Positions 50,101 through 58,911 of a stretch of DNA of 64,000 nucleotides are shown here, piece after piece. The DNA comes from DAOUEX01 sp034430235 (GTDB lineage: Bacteria > Chloroflexota > Anaerolineae > UBA2200). Location: contig CAYZGO010000008.1 of assembly GCA_964478075.1 (NCBI GenBank), positions 1 to 64,000 of the forward strand. Direction: 5' to 3'. Under the pieces are notes generated by a model. The model saw only the letters and a program-made list of their open reading frames with translations. It was not told where the DNA came from and searched no databases. Position 1 is the stretch's first letter, and every line of letters begins with the position of its first letter. The position numbers and the translations under genes are program-made.

Positions 50101-51207
50101 ATGATTCTTGGAACCCAGGGTAAGGGACAAAGCGAGGGGGGACTGAACCGCAGGGACTTTTTGCGGATGACGGCGGGGATGGCTATCGCCCTGCTGCTGC
50201 CAGGTTGTCGGCGCATTCCGCCATCTCAAGCGCCCTTGCCAACGCATACTGGCTTGCTAGAGACAGAGCGCTACAGAAAGAAGAGTCCGTGGAGGATCGG
50301 GCGCTCTGGCCGCGGTGATGTCACTTCCTGGATGGTCATGTTGAGCGCACACATTGAGTACGGCATCAAGGAGAAGTACAGAGACCGCTTCAAAGACTAC
50401 TTCTGTACCTCGGCCAACTGGGACCCCAACAAGCAGATCGAGGATATCAAGATCCTGCTGGCGGAGGGGATTGATCTGCTCCTGATTGACCCCATGGATC
50501 ACGCAGTAGTCGCGGCGGGAGTGGAGGAGGCCATGAACGCCAGTGTCCCTGTCATCCTGGCCTCCACCAGGGTGCAGAGCACTCAGTATGTCAGTTGGGT
50601 GACCACAAACGAAGAAGAGCGCGGCGCTGCTTGTGCAGACTGGCTCTGCCGCTCCATCGCTGGTGGGCGTGTGGTTGTCGTTGTGAACATGCCTGCTAGT
50701 GGCGACAGCAAGGCGTGGTTGGTGGGAGTTCGTGGTCGGCTGGATGCCCAGCCTGAAGTGCAAGAAGTGACGGTGGCACACTGCCCTTGGTCATCACCTG
50801 GTGCCAGGCAGACTATGGCCTCCATGCTCAACGAATCTACGCAAATAGACGGTGTGGTTGTGAACAACGGGGTGCTGGGCCGGGGAGTAGTCGAGGCTTT
50901 CGCGGAACGAGGCAGCAGGATTCCGCCCATTGCCGGAGGCGATGACTGGAACGGTTGGCTGCGTACCGCAAAGGAACACAAGGTACGCTTCATGGGGCTC
51001 AGCGGGGGGGCGAATCTGGGTCTACGCTGCGTTGACCTGGCAATCCGAGTGCTGGCCGGCGACCCCGTTCCGCGCTGTGTGGAATTCCCGTACGAGGTAT
51101 TCGATGAGAGCACGTTAGACCGCTACTATCGCCCCGACTTGAGTGACCATTATTGGGCAGTCAACGACCTGCCTGAGGCATGGATTCAAAGGATGTTCAA
51201 GTTGTGA
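50101..51207 (+). CDS. Tat-exported sugar-binding lipoprotein (ribose/LacI-type periplasmic fold)
   Basis: A 368-residue protein. The N-terminus has a twin-arginine signal (NRRDFLRMTAGMAIALLLPGC) cut at a lipobox Cys of about residue 36, so it is a Tat-exported lipoprotein. The mature part has the type I periplasmic-binding fold of ribose-type proteins: DIKILLAEGIDLLLIDPMD, MNASVPVILASTRV and DGVVVNNGVLGRGVVEAF. No ABC permease or ATPase genes lie nearby, so it may serve as a receptor or share a transporter elsewhere. Confidence 0.85.
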   Translation: MILGTQGKGQSEGGLNRRDFLRMTAGMAIALLLPGCRRIPPSQAPLPTHTGLLETERYRKKSPWRIGRSGRGDVTSWMVMLSAHIEYGIKEKYRDRFKDYFCTSANWDPNKQIEDIKILLAEGIDLLLIDPMDHAVVAAGVEEAMNASVPVILASTRVQSTQYVSWVTTNEEERGAACADWLCRSIAGGRVVVVVNMPASGDSKAWLVGVRGRLDAQPEVQEVTVAHCPWSSPGARQTMASMLNESTQIDGVVVNNGVLGRGVVEAFAERGSRIPPIAGGDDWNGWLRTAKEHKVRFMGLSGGANLGLRCVDLAIRVLAGDPVPRCVEFPYEVFDESTLDRYYRPDLSDHYWAVNDLPEAWIQRMFKL

Positions 51208-51243
51208 TCAGGTGGATGTTGCCCCTTCGTTCATGTGGAAATC

Positions 51244-51294
51244 GTAGAGACGTAGCCTCACCTTGCGGTGAGATTACACATGCTACGTCTCTAC
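51244..51294. repeat. Dispersed inverted repeat, family R1, copy 2
   Basis: Arms GTAGAGACGTAG (51244-51255) and CTACGTCTCTAC (51283-51294) are identical to those at 19690-19717, but here enclose 27 bases with their own hairpin CTCACC / GGTGAG. It follows the sugar-binding gene by 36 bases and may terminate its transcript. Confidence 0.85.
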
Positions 51295-51322
51295 TTGGAT
51301 ACACCCTCTGCCAGGTATATCG

Positions 51323-51352
51323 TTAGCCGCTTTGGTGAATTAGTGATATAAT
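51323..51352 (+). promoter_or_regulatory. Probable promoter of the adenine deaminase gene
   Basis: TATAAT at 51347-51352, 25 bases before the ATG. The -35 (TTAGCC at 18 bases) is weak. Confidence 0.5.
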
Positions 51353-51377
51353 TGCGAAAAGTTGTGGAGGGGCCAAG

Positions 51378-53087
51378 ATGCTTCTTGAAGAGCTAATTCA
51401 AGCCGCACGAGGCGAGGTAGAGGTTGACCTGCTGCTCAAGAATGCGCGCCTGGTAAACGTATTCTCCGGCGACATCCACCACGCTGATGTGGCTGTCCAC
51501 CGCACGCGCGTGGTGGGGTTGGGCAACTATCGTGCACGCAAAGTGATTGACCTGCAGGGACAATACCTGTGCCCCGGCTTCATAGATGGGCACGTGCACA
51601 TTGAAAGTTCCATGCTTCGCGTCTCTGAATTCGCCAGAGTAGTCGTACCCCAGGGTACAACCACTGTGATCTGCGACCCCCACGAGATTGCTAACGTGCT
51701 TGGGCTGGATGGCATTCGCTACATCTTGGACTCCAGCAAGTACAATCCCCTCAGTGTGCACGTCATGTTGCCTTCCTGCGTCCCTGCCACAGACATGGAA
51801 ACGGCGGGCTCTAAACTCGGGGCTGGGGACATAGCTGCCATGTTGCGTAGTGACTGGGTGCTCGGCTTGGGCGAAGTAATGAACTACCCCGGCGTGATAT
51901 TTCGTGATTGGGAAGTGCTGCAAAAGATCAAGGTAGCAGCCGACAGGCCGATTGACGGACATGCGCCTGGCCTGTCGGGGCGGGATCTGTGCGCCTACGT
52001 CGCGGCGGGCATTGGTTCAGATCACGAGTGCACCACAATGGAGGAGGCGAAAGAAAAGCTGCGACTGGGCATGCATGTCATGATCCGGGAGGGCACGGTT
52101 GCCCGTGATTTGGAGAGCCTTTTGCCCCTGGTCACGCCCAGCAATGCAAGCAATTGCATGTTCGTGACCGATGACCGGCATCTTCCAGACTTGGTGAACG
52201 AAGGACACATAAACTTTGCCGTCCGCAAGGCGATTGGCCTGGGTCTGAATCCAGTGACCGCCATACAGATGGCGACCATCAATACAGCGCGCTATTTTGG
52301 CCTCAAGGACAGGGGCGGTATCGGGCCCGGCATGCGCGCCGATTTGGTCGTCTTTGACAATTTTGCCGATTTCAACATCAAAATGGTCTTTCGGGGCGGA
52401 CAGTTGGTGGCGCAAGATGGCAAACTGCTACCTCTGGAGCAGAAGCCGAAAGATGTCCCCTTGCGCAGCTCGATGAATGTCAATTGGCAGAATGTGGATG
52501 ATCTGAGAGTGCCGGCCAAAGGCAGCCGGATGAAGGTTATCGGCCTCATACCAAACCAGCTTGTGACGGATAGCCTCTTGGAAGAAGTCAAAGTCGAGGA
52601 TGGCTTCGCCGTGGCGGATGTGGAACGGGACATTCTAAAGATAGCAGTGATCGAACGCCACCTCGCTTCGGGGAACGTAGGACTGGGCTTCGTCAAGGGC
52701 TTCAAGCTCAAGCGCGGTGCGCTGGGTTCCTCTGTAGCACACGACTCGCACAACCTCATCCTGGTGGGGACCAACGACGAAGACATGCTGCTTGCAGCAC
52801 ACGAGATAGAACGCATGCGCGGCGGGCTCGTTGCTGTAGAAGGGGGACGTGTGCTGGCCTCACTTCCGCTGCCCATCGCCGGATTAATGTCGGATCGTCC
52901 ATATGAAGAGGTAAATGAAAGACTAACCACACTACTAGCTGCAGCACACGGATTAGGTTCGGGGTTACACGATCCCTTCATGGCTCTGTCTTTCCTTGCG
53001 CTGCCCGTTATCCCCTCGCTGAAACTTACGGACAAGGGCCTGGTAGACGTCACACAGTTCAAGCTCGTGCCACTGTTCGAGGTCTGA
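51378..53087 (+). CDS. ade: Adenine deaminase
   Basis: A 569-residue amidohydrolase that converts adenine to hypoxanthine. Metal-site motifs: GHVHIESSM (about residues 69-77), CDPHEIANVLG, DGHAPGLSG and SDHECTTMEEA. The segment LNPVTAIQMATINTARYFGLKD is a hallmark of Ade-family enzymes. The C-terminal domain includes VAHDSHNLILVGTNDEDM and the GGLVAVEGG part. Length and order are normal. The ATG follows TGGAGGGG. It contributes to purine salvage alongside the phosphorylase and kinases. Confidence 0.96.
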   Translation: MLLEELIQAARGEVEVDLLLKNARLVNVFSGDIHHADVAVHRTRVVGLGNYRARKVIDLQGQYLCPGFIDGHVHIESSMLRVSEFARVVVPQGTTTVICDPHEIANVLGLDGIRYILDSSKYNPLSVHVMLPSCVPATDMETAGSKLGAGDIAAMLRSDWVLGLGEVMNYPGVIFRDWEVLQKIKVAADRPIDGHAPGLSGRDLCAYVAAGIGSDHECTTMEEAKEKLRLGMHVMIREGTVARDLESLLPLVTPSNASNCMFVTDDRHLPDLVNEGHINFAVRKAIGLGLNPVTAIQMATINTARYFGLKDRGGIGPGMRADLVVFDNFADFNIKMVFRGGQLVAQDGKLLPLEQKPKDVPLRSSMNVNWQNVDDLRVPAKGSRMKVIGLIPNQLVTDSLLEEVKVEDGFAVADVERDILKIAVIERHLASGNVGLGFVKGFKLKRGALGSSVAHDSHNLILVGTNDEDMLLAAHEIERMRGGLVAVEGGRVLASLPLPIAGLMSDRPYEEVNERLTTLLAAAHGLGSGLHDPFMALSFLALPVIPSLKLTDKGLVDVTQFKLVPLFEV

Positions 53088-53142
53088 GTGGGCTGATGTA
53101 GAAGGCCATCCACCTGTCTTGCGATAGGCAAGGCGAATTCTG

Positions 53143-53187
53143 CACGAATACACAAGTGAGGCAAGGGAGTTCATTCGTGTATTCGTG
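53143..53187. repeat. Inverted repeat between convergent genes
   Basis: CACGAATACAC (53143-53153) and GTGTATTCGTG (53177-53187) are perfect arms around 23 bases; TTATTCGTGG follows as a partial third copy. It may serve as terminator for ade or the DDAH-like gene. Confidence 0.65.
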
Positions 53188-53209
53188 GCCTTATTCGTGG
53201 ACGGCACCA

Positions 53210-54076
53210 CTACCCCCATCGCAGAATCGGCCTCGTCAGACACGTTGGCCCGCCCTCGGTCTTGAGGGAGAGTTCGCTCCCCTTGTAAGTCAGCACCTGG
53301 CAGCCGGCTTCTTCCAGCCGCCGTTTCGTGATCGGATTGCCCTTTAGCATCAGGCACTTGCTGGGTGCCAGGGCCAGCACGTTGCAACTCATAGTTGGAA
53401 ACTCTTCATCGGGCACCTCGATGAGCTGGAAGCCGCGATCCTTGAGGTACTGCCAGAACGGAACCGGCAGCAGGGGTAGATAGACCACTGCTATCTCGTG
53501 GTCAACTAGGCTGATCAGTGACATGAGGTGCAGGCAGGCGTCAGGGCCTCCATAGTAGGGTAACGGCACGGGAATGATCCTCACTCCGATTCCCTCCAAC
53601 GCCTCCTCTAACTGACGCAGCCCTTCAGCGTTGGTGCGGAAGCCTTGTCCAGCCGCCAAGGTATCGTGATCAATCCACAACAGGTCACCACCCTCTGCCC
53701 TGGCTCTGCCGTGCAGGGCATAGTACAGCGGTATACCCAGCTTCTCGAAGCAGCGAGATATTGCCGCCTCCTCGCCCTCGCGCAGTGCCTTGCCCATTTT
53801 CAGGATCACCGCCCCCCGGTCGGTGACGAGGGCCGGGTCGTGGACAAAGACGGCATCGGCGCGATGGGGCTGTAACTCGTCGTGGTAGATGACCTCGGCC
53901 CCAGCCTGGCGCAGGATGGCCACAAGAGCGTCGTGCTCTTGGCGGGCGATCTCCGGACTGGGCCGATCGGTATAGTGCCACTTTGCAGGGTCATCTACGG
54001 CAAAGGCCGGGTCAGGTCGCTTGACCAGTACCTTGCGCAGTGGCTCGACCATGCTTTGGCTGCCGTAGCTTCTCAT
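53210..54076 (-). CDS. Amidinotransferase/dimethylarginine dimethylaminohydrolase-like protein
   Basis: A 288-residue guanidine-modifying enzyme. FVHDPALVTDRGAVILKMG is the substrate-binding Asp region, GRARAEGGDLLWIDHDTLAAGQGFRTN the Glu-Gly-Gly-Asp region, DACLHLMSLISLVD contains the catalytic His and GGPTCLTRPI the nucleophilic Cys near the C-terminus. The family splits methylarginines to citrulline or transfers amidino groups. The start is the ATG at 54076 with GGAGGCAAGG; the open frame continues upstream only because a 33-base tandem repeat happens to be open in frame. Confidence 0.9.
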   Translation of the reverse strand: MRSYGSQSMVEPLRKVLVKRPDPAFAVDDPAKWHYTDRPSPEIARQEHDALVAILRQAGAEVIYHDELQPHRADAVFVHDPALVTDRGAVILKMGKALREGEEAAISRCFEKLGIPLYYALHGRARAEGGDLLWIDHDTLAAGQGFRTNAEGLRQLEEALEGIGVRIIPVPLPYYGGPDACLHLMSLISLVDHEIAVVYLPLLPVPFWQYLKDRGFQLIEVPDEEFPTMSCNVLALAPSKCLMLKGNPITKRRLEEAGCQVLTYKGSELSLKTEGGPTCLTRPILRWG

Positions 54077-54108
54077 CCTTGCCTCCACTCTCTGGGAAGG
54101 AGACGTTG

Positions 54109-54237
54109 CCCCGCCAAATAGATGGCGGGACGCTACCGCAGCCCCGCCAAATAGATGGCAGGACGCTACCGCAGCCCCGCCAAATAGATGGCGGGACGCT
54201 ACCGCAGCCCCGCCAGAAGGACGGCGGGACCTCCGGC
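54109..54237. repeat. 33-base tandem repeat array, family R7
   Basis: Three copies of a 33-base unit starting CCCCGCCAAATAGATGGCGG (starts at 54109, 54142, 54175) and a diverged fourth from 54208. Each contains the hairpin CCCGCCA / TGGCGGG and ends GGACGCTACCGCAG. The flanks GAGACGTTGC (about 54100) and GCAACGTCTC (about 54240) are diverged R1 arms, so the array sits inside a larger inverted repeat. Confidence 0.85.
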
Positions 54238-54248
54238 ATGCAACGTCT

Positions 54249-54938
54249 CTACAGCTTCTCCTGGTAGGCCTGGCCGAGTATCTGGAATGCAAAGTCACAG
54301 GGACGCCGGGTGAAGCGGTCACAGGCATCCAGTGGGGTCTCTGCCGGTGCGAGGCCAATGCCGCGCAGGAGATGGTACAGGTGACAGAGGGGCAGCCCCA
54401 TCACGTTAGCGTAGCAGCCGGCAACACGTGACACCGGGTCAAAGCCACGGTGTTGTATGGCGTAGGCACCAGCCTTGTCCAGTGGATCGCCGCTGGCCAC
54501 GTAAGCTGCTATCTCCTCATCGCTGTAGTCCCGCATCCACACGGTGGTCTCGGCCAGTTCCGTGCGTTCCCACCTTGGCTGCACAGCGATCAGGGTCACG
54601 CCGCTGAAGACGAGGTGAGGTCGTCCGCGCAAACGGCGCAACATGTCTACCGCCTCCTCAGCATGTGCGGGCTTGCCCAGCACTTCTCCATCCAGGCAGA
54701 CCAAGCTATCTGCAGCCACGATGAGGCCGCTCGGTGCATGGGCCAGCGATGCTCGCGCCTTGGCCTGAGAAAGGCGCGTAGCCATCTCCTCTGAGCTTTC
54801 TGCAGTCCGGTTCACCTCTTCAATATCCGTAGGGCACACCACAAAGCGCAGACCCAAAAGCGCCAGAAGTTGTCTGCGCCTTGGTGATGCAGAAGCAAGG
54901 GTGAGGGTTGGTTGCTCGCTGCTGTCCAGTGCGCACAT
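54249..54938 (-). CDS. Maf-family nucleoside triphosphate pyrophosphatase
   Basis: A 229-residue Maf protein. The N-terminal LASASPRRRQLLALLG (about residues 13-28) is the family signature, followed by SSEEMATRLSQAKA, IVAADSLVCLDGEVLGKP and the YVASGDPLDKAGAYAIQHRG block. Maf enzymes hydrolyse noncanonical or canonical nucleoside triphosphates and affect septation. The start at 54938 lies seven bases after a TATAAT, so the mRNA is probably leaderless. The C-terminal 25 residues extend past the usual end. Confidence 0.92.
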   Translation of the reverse strand: MCALDSSEQPTLTLASASPRRRQLLALLGLRFVVCPTDIEEVNRTAESSEEMATRLSQAKARASLAHAPSGLIVAADSLVCLDGEVLGKPAHAEEAVDMLRRLRGRPHLVFSGVTLIAVQPRWERTELAETTVWMRDYSDEEIAAYVASGDPLDKAGAYAIQHRGFDPVSRVAGCYANVMGLPLCHLYHLLRGIGLAPAETPLDACDRFTRRPCDFAFQILGQAYQEKL

Positions 54939-54945
54939 CGGCGGG

Positions 54946-54951
54946 ATTATA
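54946..54951 (-). promoter_or_regulatory. TATAAT -10 element directly before the maf ATG
   Basis: Minus strand TATAAT followed by CCCGCCG and then ATG, with no ribosome binding site. Transcription would start at or within a base of the ATG. The -35 region (TTTCTA at 17 bases) is weak. Confidence 0.6.
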
Positions 54952-55169
54952 GCAGAGAAAGCGACGGGTAGAAAACTCGGCCTACGTGCTCGCCAGGCTC
55001 TAAGCGGACGACGGTCCGTGTCGTGTGCCAGGAGCGTGGCCAACGAAGCATACTGGCTGGAGACGAGGACTATCGCATCTTTGACGCCGCAATCTGATGT
55101 AGACCCTGTATGTGCTGGGCAGTTGCTTCGCCCCACTTTTCGGGTTAAAATGATAGAGGCGTTGGCTGG

Positions 55170-56135
55170 TCAGTGAGGTCTGAAAACGTGGCTCACTTGC
55201 TGATAGCGCATAGGCCGTGCGTTGCCGCGTGAGCATCGTCGAGCAGCGACGGTTTCTAGCAGACCAAGCAGTCTGGCCAAGGTTTGCGGCGACAGCACAG
55301 TGCGCTCGGGTTTATCGCCACCGTCGGCGCGCAGCCATTGGCTGTAGTCGGCGCAAGCTCGGGCATGATAGTGGAAGATGCAACCTTCCACGCCAGAGAT
55401 GAGAAGCGCTAGGCTCATAGGCTCCACCGAATAGGGGCAGATGGCAAAGAGGACGCGGGTGAAGCGCCGTTCCTCCAGGGCAGGTAATAGAATGTCGTGG
55501 GCGATGTCCAGGGCAGAGGTGAGCACAGCAAAGCTAGCCCCTGCTCTGAGCGCCGCGTGGCCAAGGATACGAATAGAGCAGTCAGTACAGGCTGGATGGA
55601 ATTGCACTTCGCTTCTGGAATCGAGTTCCAAACGAGAGAGGTACAGACAGTCGTGGTCAAAGCGCCCTGCCGGACAGTCGTAGCCGCTGCCGGCTGCGCT
55701 AGCGTCCCGCCGTCTGCGGAGTCCCGCCATGTCTTGGGCGGGATTGGGCGGGGCTGCGCTAGCGTCCCGCCGTCTGCGGAGTCCCGCCATGTCTTGGGCG
55801 GGATTGGGCGGGGCTGCGCTAGCGTCCCGCGATCTTTGGCGCGGGACCGCATGCAGCGGCTTTTGACAGAATCCCGTGCCCACCAGTAGTCGTCCTCCAT
55901 TACCAGCAGCACGCCTTACGAATTCATCTTCGCCGCCACGGAAAAGCAAGCGCTCCTCTCGCTGACCTGCTGTCAGAACTTGACAGTAGGTCCAGAGGGC
56001 ACGCAGCGTGCGCAGCGGATGGCGCAGGACGATGTGCCGCATGAACACACGTCCGTAGGCTTGGGACAAGCTCTTGAACGAGAATTCAAGAAGAGCCAGA
56101 AAACTGTTCGTTTTAAGCTCACGCATTTGGAACAT
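55170..56135 (-). CDS. Unrecognised Cys-rich protein with in-frame repeat insertion
   Basis: A 321-residue protein of unknown family. The N-terminal part is helical (SFLALLEFSFKSLSQAYG). The C-terminal half carries conserved-looking Cys/His: CTDCSIRILGHAALRAGASF, VLTSALDIAHDILLPALE, LFAICPYSVEPM and HYHARACADYSQWLRAD. In between, two copies of a 20-residue segment (RDASAAPPNPAQDMAGLRRR type) come from a 60-base tandem DNA repeat that keeps the frame open. The ATG at 56135 follows a good promoter; ATG 56126 is the alternative. It is divergent from the rifampicin-phosphotransferase-like gene. A metal or cluster protein is possible, but no function is known. Confidence 0.6.
   Translation of the reverse strand: MFQMRELKTNSFLALLEFSFKSLSQAYGRVFMRHIVLRHPLRTLRALWTYCQVLTAGQREERLLFRGGEDEFVRRAAGNGGRLLVGTGFCQKPLHAVPRQRSRDASAAPPNPAQDMAGLRRRRDASAAPPNPAQDMAGLRRRRDASAAGSGYDCPAGRFDHDCLYLSRLELDSRSEVQFHPACTDCSIRILGHAALRAGASFAVLTSALDIAHDILLPALEERRFTRVLFAICPYSVEPMSLALLISGVEGCIFHYHARACADYSQWLRADGGDKPERTVLSPQTLARLLGLLETVAARRCSRGNARPMRYQQVSHVFRPH
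55692..55830. repeat. 60-base tandem repeat inside a gene, family R7
   Basis: Two perfect 60-base copies (55692-55751, 55752-55811) starting GGCTGCGCTAGCGTCCCGCC and a third partial copy. The core is the reverse complement of GGCGGGACGCTACCGCAGCC at 54 kb with one base changed, so both arrays belong to one family. Sixty bases equal 20 codons, so the host reading frame is preserved. Confidence 0.9.
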
Positions 56136-56146
56136 GGACAGGTCAT

Positions 56147-56175
56147 ATTGTACCACACCGCATATTGAGGAGCAA
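56147..56175 (-). promoter_or_regulatory. Promoter of the Cys-rich protein gene
   Basis: Minus strand TTGCTC (56175-56170), 17 bases, TACAAT (56152-56147), 12 bases before the ATG at 56135. The 39-base gap to the divergent gene leaves little room for a second promoter. Confidence 0.5.
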
Positions 56176-58811
56176 TGCGCGTCATATTGTGGCTTGAAGA
56201 GATAGAAGCAGAAGATGGCGCTCAGGTTGGCAGCAAGGCGCTCAATCTGGCTGAAATAGCCCGGGCAGGCTTCTATGTGCCGGCCGGGTTCTGCATTGCC
56301 GCCGCTGCTTACCAAGATCACGTTGCCGCAAATGGACTGGAACCGGTCATCTGTTCGCTGCCGTCGCTGCCAGCCGTTCAAGTGCGAGCCGCAGCGTCAC
56401 GCCTGCGGGAAGCGATCAGAGCGGGCCGCATGAGCGCAAAAGTGCGCAACGCCATATTGAGCGCATACCAGGAATTGACGACTGGCAGGGAAGCAATGCA
56501 TCTGGCGGTTGCCGTGCGCTCCTCAGCCAGCGCTGAGGACTTGCCAACAGCATCCTTCGCAGGCCAACAGGATACGCTGTTAAGCGTACGTGACGAACAG
56601 CAGTTGCTGCAGGCTATCCGGCAATGCTGGGCTTCGCTCTGGTCGCTGCAAGCAGTGCTCTATCGGGCAAACCGCGGCCTGACGGAGCAGCCGCCGGTGA
56701 TGGCTGTCCTGGTGCAGTTGATGGTAGACGCCGAGGCTGCAGGCGTGGCCTTTTCGCTGCATCCAACCACTGGCGAGGAGAGGATTGTCGTAGAGGCGGC
56801 CTTTGGCCTGGGTGAGCCAGTAGTTAGTGGCACAGGCGACGTTGACCGCTACCTGGTGAGCCGAGAAACGTGTACTGAGATCGAGCTGCCTTTGATCGCG
56901 CACAAGCTACAGAAACAGGTTATGGCTGCCCAGGGTGGCTTGCGGAGTGTAGAGGTGCCTGTGGACGCACAGGATACCCGCGTATTGACCCCCGAACAGG
57001 CAGGGCAGATTGCAGAGACCGTGTTGGCTCTGGCGCGACATTTTGGCTGCCCTCAGGACATGGAGTGGGCTTTTGCTGAGGGACAGCTGTACGTCTTGCA
57101 GTCACGTCCGATAACTACTAGTGCCCGCAGTTTCTTCACCGACATCTTCCCTGGAGACGACAACATCTGGACCTCGGGCTTCCTTGACGAACGCTTTCCG
57201 CTGCCGGTCTCACCGCTTGGCTGGTCGGTAGTCGGGGAGTTGTTGGAGGAGCTTGCCTTTCGTGACCCACTGCGCTATCTGGGCCTGAAGGGCGTGGAGC
57301 AACTGCGCATCACCAAACTGTATCGAGGCCACCCGTACGTTGACATGTTTGTGTTCCAGACGCTCTACAAGGTACTTCCCGATTCCCTGCTGCCCGAGGA
57401 CGCATACCGCTACTTCCCGGATGGGAAAACAGAGCTTCGCCTGCTGGTAGAGTACCCTCGTTCTCCTTTGGACGCGCGTTTCTTGCTCTCGATAGCTCGG
57501 CCCTTTGTGCGGCAACCAGCGTTGTGGTCGCCGTGGCACAGCTATCGAGTGTGGGCCAGCTTCACAGTTCGACACGAGAATTGCAGCCACCAACTTGAGG
57601 CGGAATTCAAGGCCTTGCGCGACAGCGACGCGAAAGAGCAACGCATCTGGGCCACGATAGACAAGGCCCAGCAGCTGAACGCAGAATTACTGTCCTTACA
57701 TCGTTGGAGCCTTACCTTTGCTGACCTGACTTACACCCTCTTGCGTCGCCTGGTTCGGACCTGGGCCGAGCAGGAAGAAGCGTTGAGGCTGTGCACCTGT
57801 CTCGTGACTGGCCTGCCGAACAAGTCTCTGGAGATGGACTGTGCGCTGCGTGACCTGGCCCAGATACAGGATGCAACTGCCTTCGCTGAGGCTTTCGCTG
57901 CCTTCTTGACTCGCTATGGTCACCGCTCCTTTAGCTTGGACATCTGCTATCCTTCCTTCGCTGCTGAGCCTACGCAAGTCATGGATCTGCTGGCGCATCT
58001 GAAGCGAGGAATTGACAGGCCATGGGAGGACCGTGCTACAGCCCGCGAGCAGGCCCAGCGTGCAGTGCGCAAGTTGCTCAGCACCGGTCCGCTGGGATGG
58101 TTGAAACGGGCACTTTTCCATCACGTCCTGCACTTGACGCAGTGCTACATGCCATTGCGGGAAGAACAGCGCTTCTACTGGCAGAAGGCGCTCTCTCTCA
58201 CGCGCGGACTTTTCCTGCTTCTAGGCAGGCGTATGGCAGACGCCGGGATCCTGGATCACCATGAGCACGTCTTTTTCCTGACCAAGGCAGAGATTGAAGC
58301 CTATGTGCATGGGCGTGTGAACGGTGATGGCTATGCTGCATTGGCTTTCACAAGGAAGCAGCAGTTTGCACGTTTGTGTCAGGAATTCGACGTTGCTCCC
58401 CACTGGTCCTATCCGCCCTTCCTGCGCGGGAATCGGCCTTTGGAGATTGAGCAGCATAAGCGTGAGCAACAATTCAAAGGACATGGTGTGAGTCCTGGCC
58501 TGGCACGGGGACGTGCTGTCGTACTGTTCTCTCCTGCTGAGTTCAGCAAAGTCAGGTCTGGCGACGTCCTGGTCACACGCGGTGTGGATCCGGGATGGAC
58601 ACCCATCTTCAGCTTGTTGAGCGCTCTGGTCCTCGAGCACGGAGGGCAGCTCTCGCATGGAGCGGTGGTTGCCAGAGAGTATGGGCTACCAGCCGTGGCC
58701 GGCATTCCAGGTATCACCCAATTACTGCGCGATGGCGACGCAGTGGTCGTGGATGGTCTAAATGGCATCGTGGCCAGAGAGTCGGGGAATGAGGAACAGC
58801 TGGTTACGTGA
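56175..58811 (+). CDS. PEP-utilising enzyme, rifampicin phosphotransferase/PEP synthase-like
   Basis: An 878-residue three-domain protein. The N-terminal ATP-grasp domain (about 1-320) has GSKALNLAEIARAGFYVPAG, AVRSSASAEDLPTASFAGQQ and EWAFAEGQLYVLQSRPI. A central helical domain follows (about 330-740). The C-terminal swivelling domain holds the phospho-His in GGQLSHGAVVAREYGLPAV (His828). Size and layout fit rifampicin phosphotransferase (about 870 residues) better than PEP synthase (about 790 with a PEP-binding domain in place of the helical one). Whether it acts on rifamycins or another alcohol is unknown. The ATG follows TTGAGGAGCA. Confidence 0.85.
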   Translation: MRVILWLEEIEAEDGAQVGSKALNLAEIARAGFYVPAGFCIAAAAYQDHVAANGLEPVICSLPSLPAVQVRAAASRLREAIRAGRMSAKVRNAILSAYQELTTGREAMHLAVAVRSSASAEDLPTASFAGQQDTLLSVRDEQQLLQAIRQCWASLWSLQAVLYRANRGLTEQPPVMAVLVQLMVDAEAAGVAFSLHPTTGEERIVVEAAFGLGEPVVSGTGDVDRYLVSRETCTEIELPLIAHKLQKQVMAAQGGLRSVEVPVDAQDTRVLTPEQAGQIAETVLALARHFGCPQDMEWAFAEGQLYVLQSRPITTSARSFFTDIFPGDDNIWTSGFLDERFPLPVSPLGWSVVGELLEELAFRDPLRYLGLKGVEQLRITKLYRGHPYVDMFVFQTLYKVLPDSLLPEDAYRYFPDGKTELRLLVEYPRSPLDARFLLSIARPFVRQPALWSPWHSYRVWASFTVRHENCSHQLEAEFKALRDSDAKEQRIWATIDKAQQLNAELLSLHRWSLTFADLTYTLLRRLVRTWAEQEEALRLCTCLVTGLPNKSLEMDCALRDLAQIQDATAFAEAFAAFLTRYGHRSFSLDICYPSFAAEPTQVMDLLAHLKRGIDRPWEDRATAREQAQRAVRKLLSTGPLGWLKRALFHHVLHLTQCYMPLREEQRFYWQKALSLTRGLFLLLGRRMADAGILDHHEHVFFLTKAEIEAYVHGRVNGDGYAALAFTRKQQFARLCQEFDVAPHWSYPPFLRGNRPLEIEQHKREQQFKGHGVSPGLARGRAVVLFSPAEFSKVRSGDVLVTRGVDPGWTPIFSLLSALVLEHGGQLSHGAVVAREYGLPAVAGIPGITQLLRDGDAVVVDGLNGIVARESGNEEQLVT

Positions 58812-58840
58812 TTTTCAAACAGCCCACAGGCGCCAATTGG

Positions 58841-58870
58841 TTCGACACAGATGTGCCTTTGCAGTATAAT
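58841..58870 (+). promoter_or_regulatory. Promoter of the tsaE-tsaB-rimI operon
   Basis: TATAAT at 58865-58870 with TTCGAC at 58841-58846 (18 bases). The leader that follows is about 165 bases long and contains tandem hairpins. Confidence 0.55.
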
Positions 58871-58911
58871 GTGGTTAGGAGCCCCTCTACTCTGCCATGC
58901 AGTGCCGCGAT

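Noticed and set aside
54109..54237. CRISPR-like array
   Set aside because: Units follow each other directly without unique spacers, the unit is 33 bases with an internal hairpin, and no cas gene is nearby.
54077..54358. N-terminal extension of the DDAH-like protein
   Set aside because: It consists of translated 33-base repeats and overlaps maf; ATG 54076 has a strong ribosome binding site.
55692..55830. CRISPR or assembly duplication
   Set aside because: Two identical 60-mers without spacers; the related core at 54 kb in another format argues for a genuine repeat family. An assembly artefact cannot be fully excluded.
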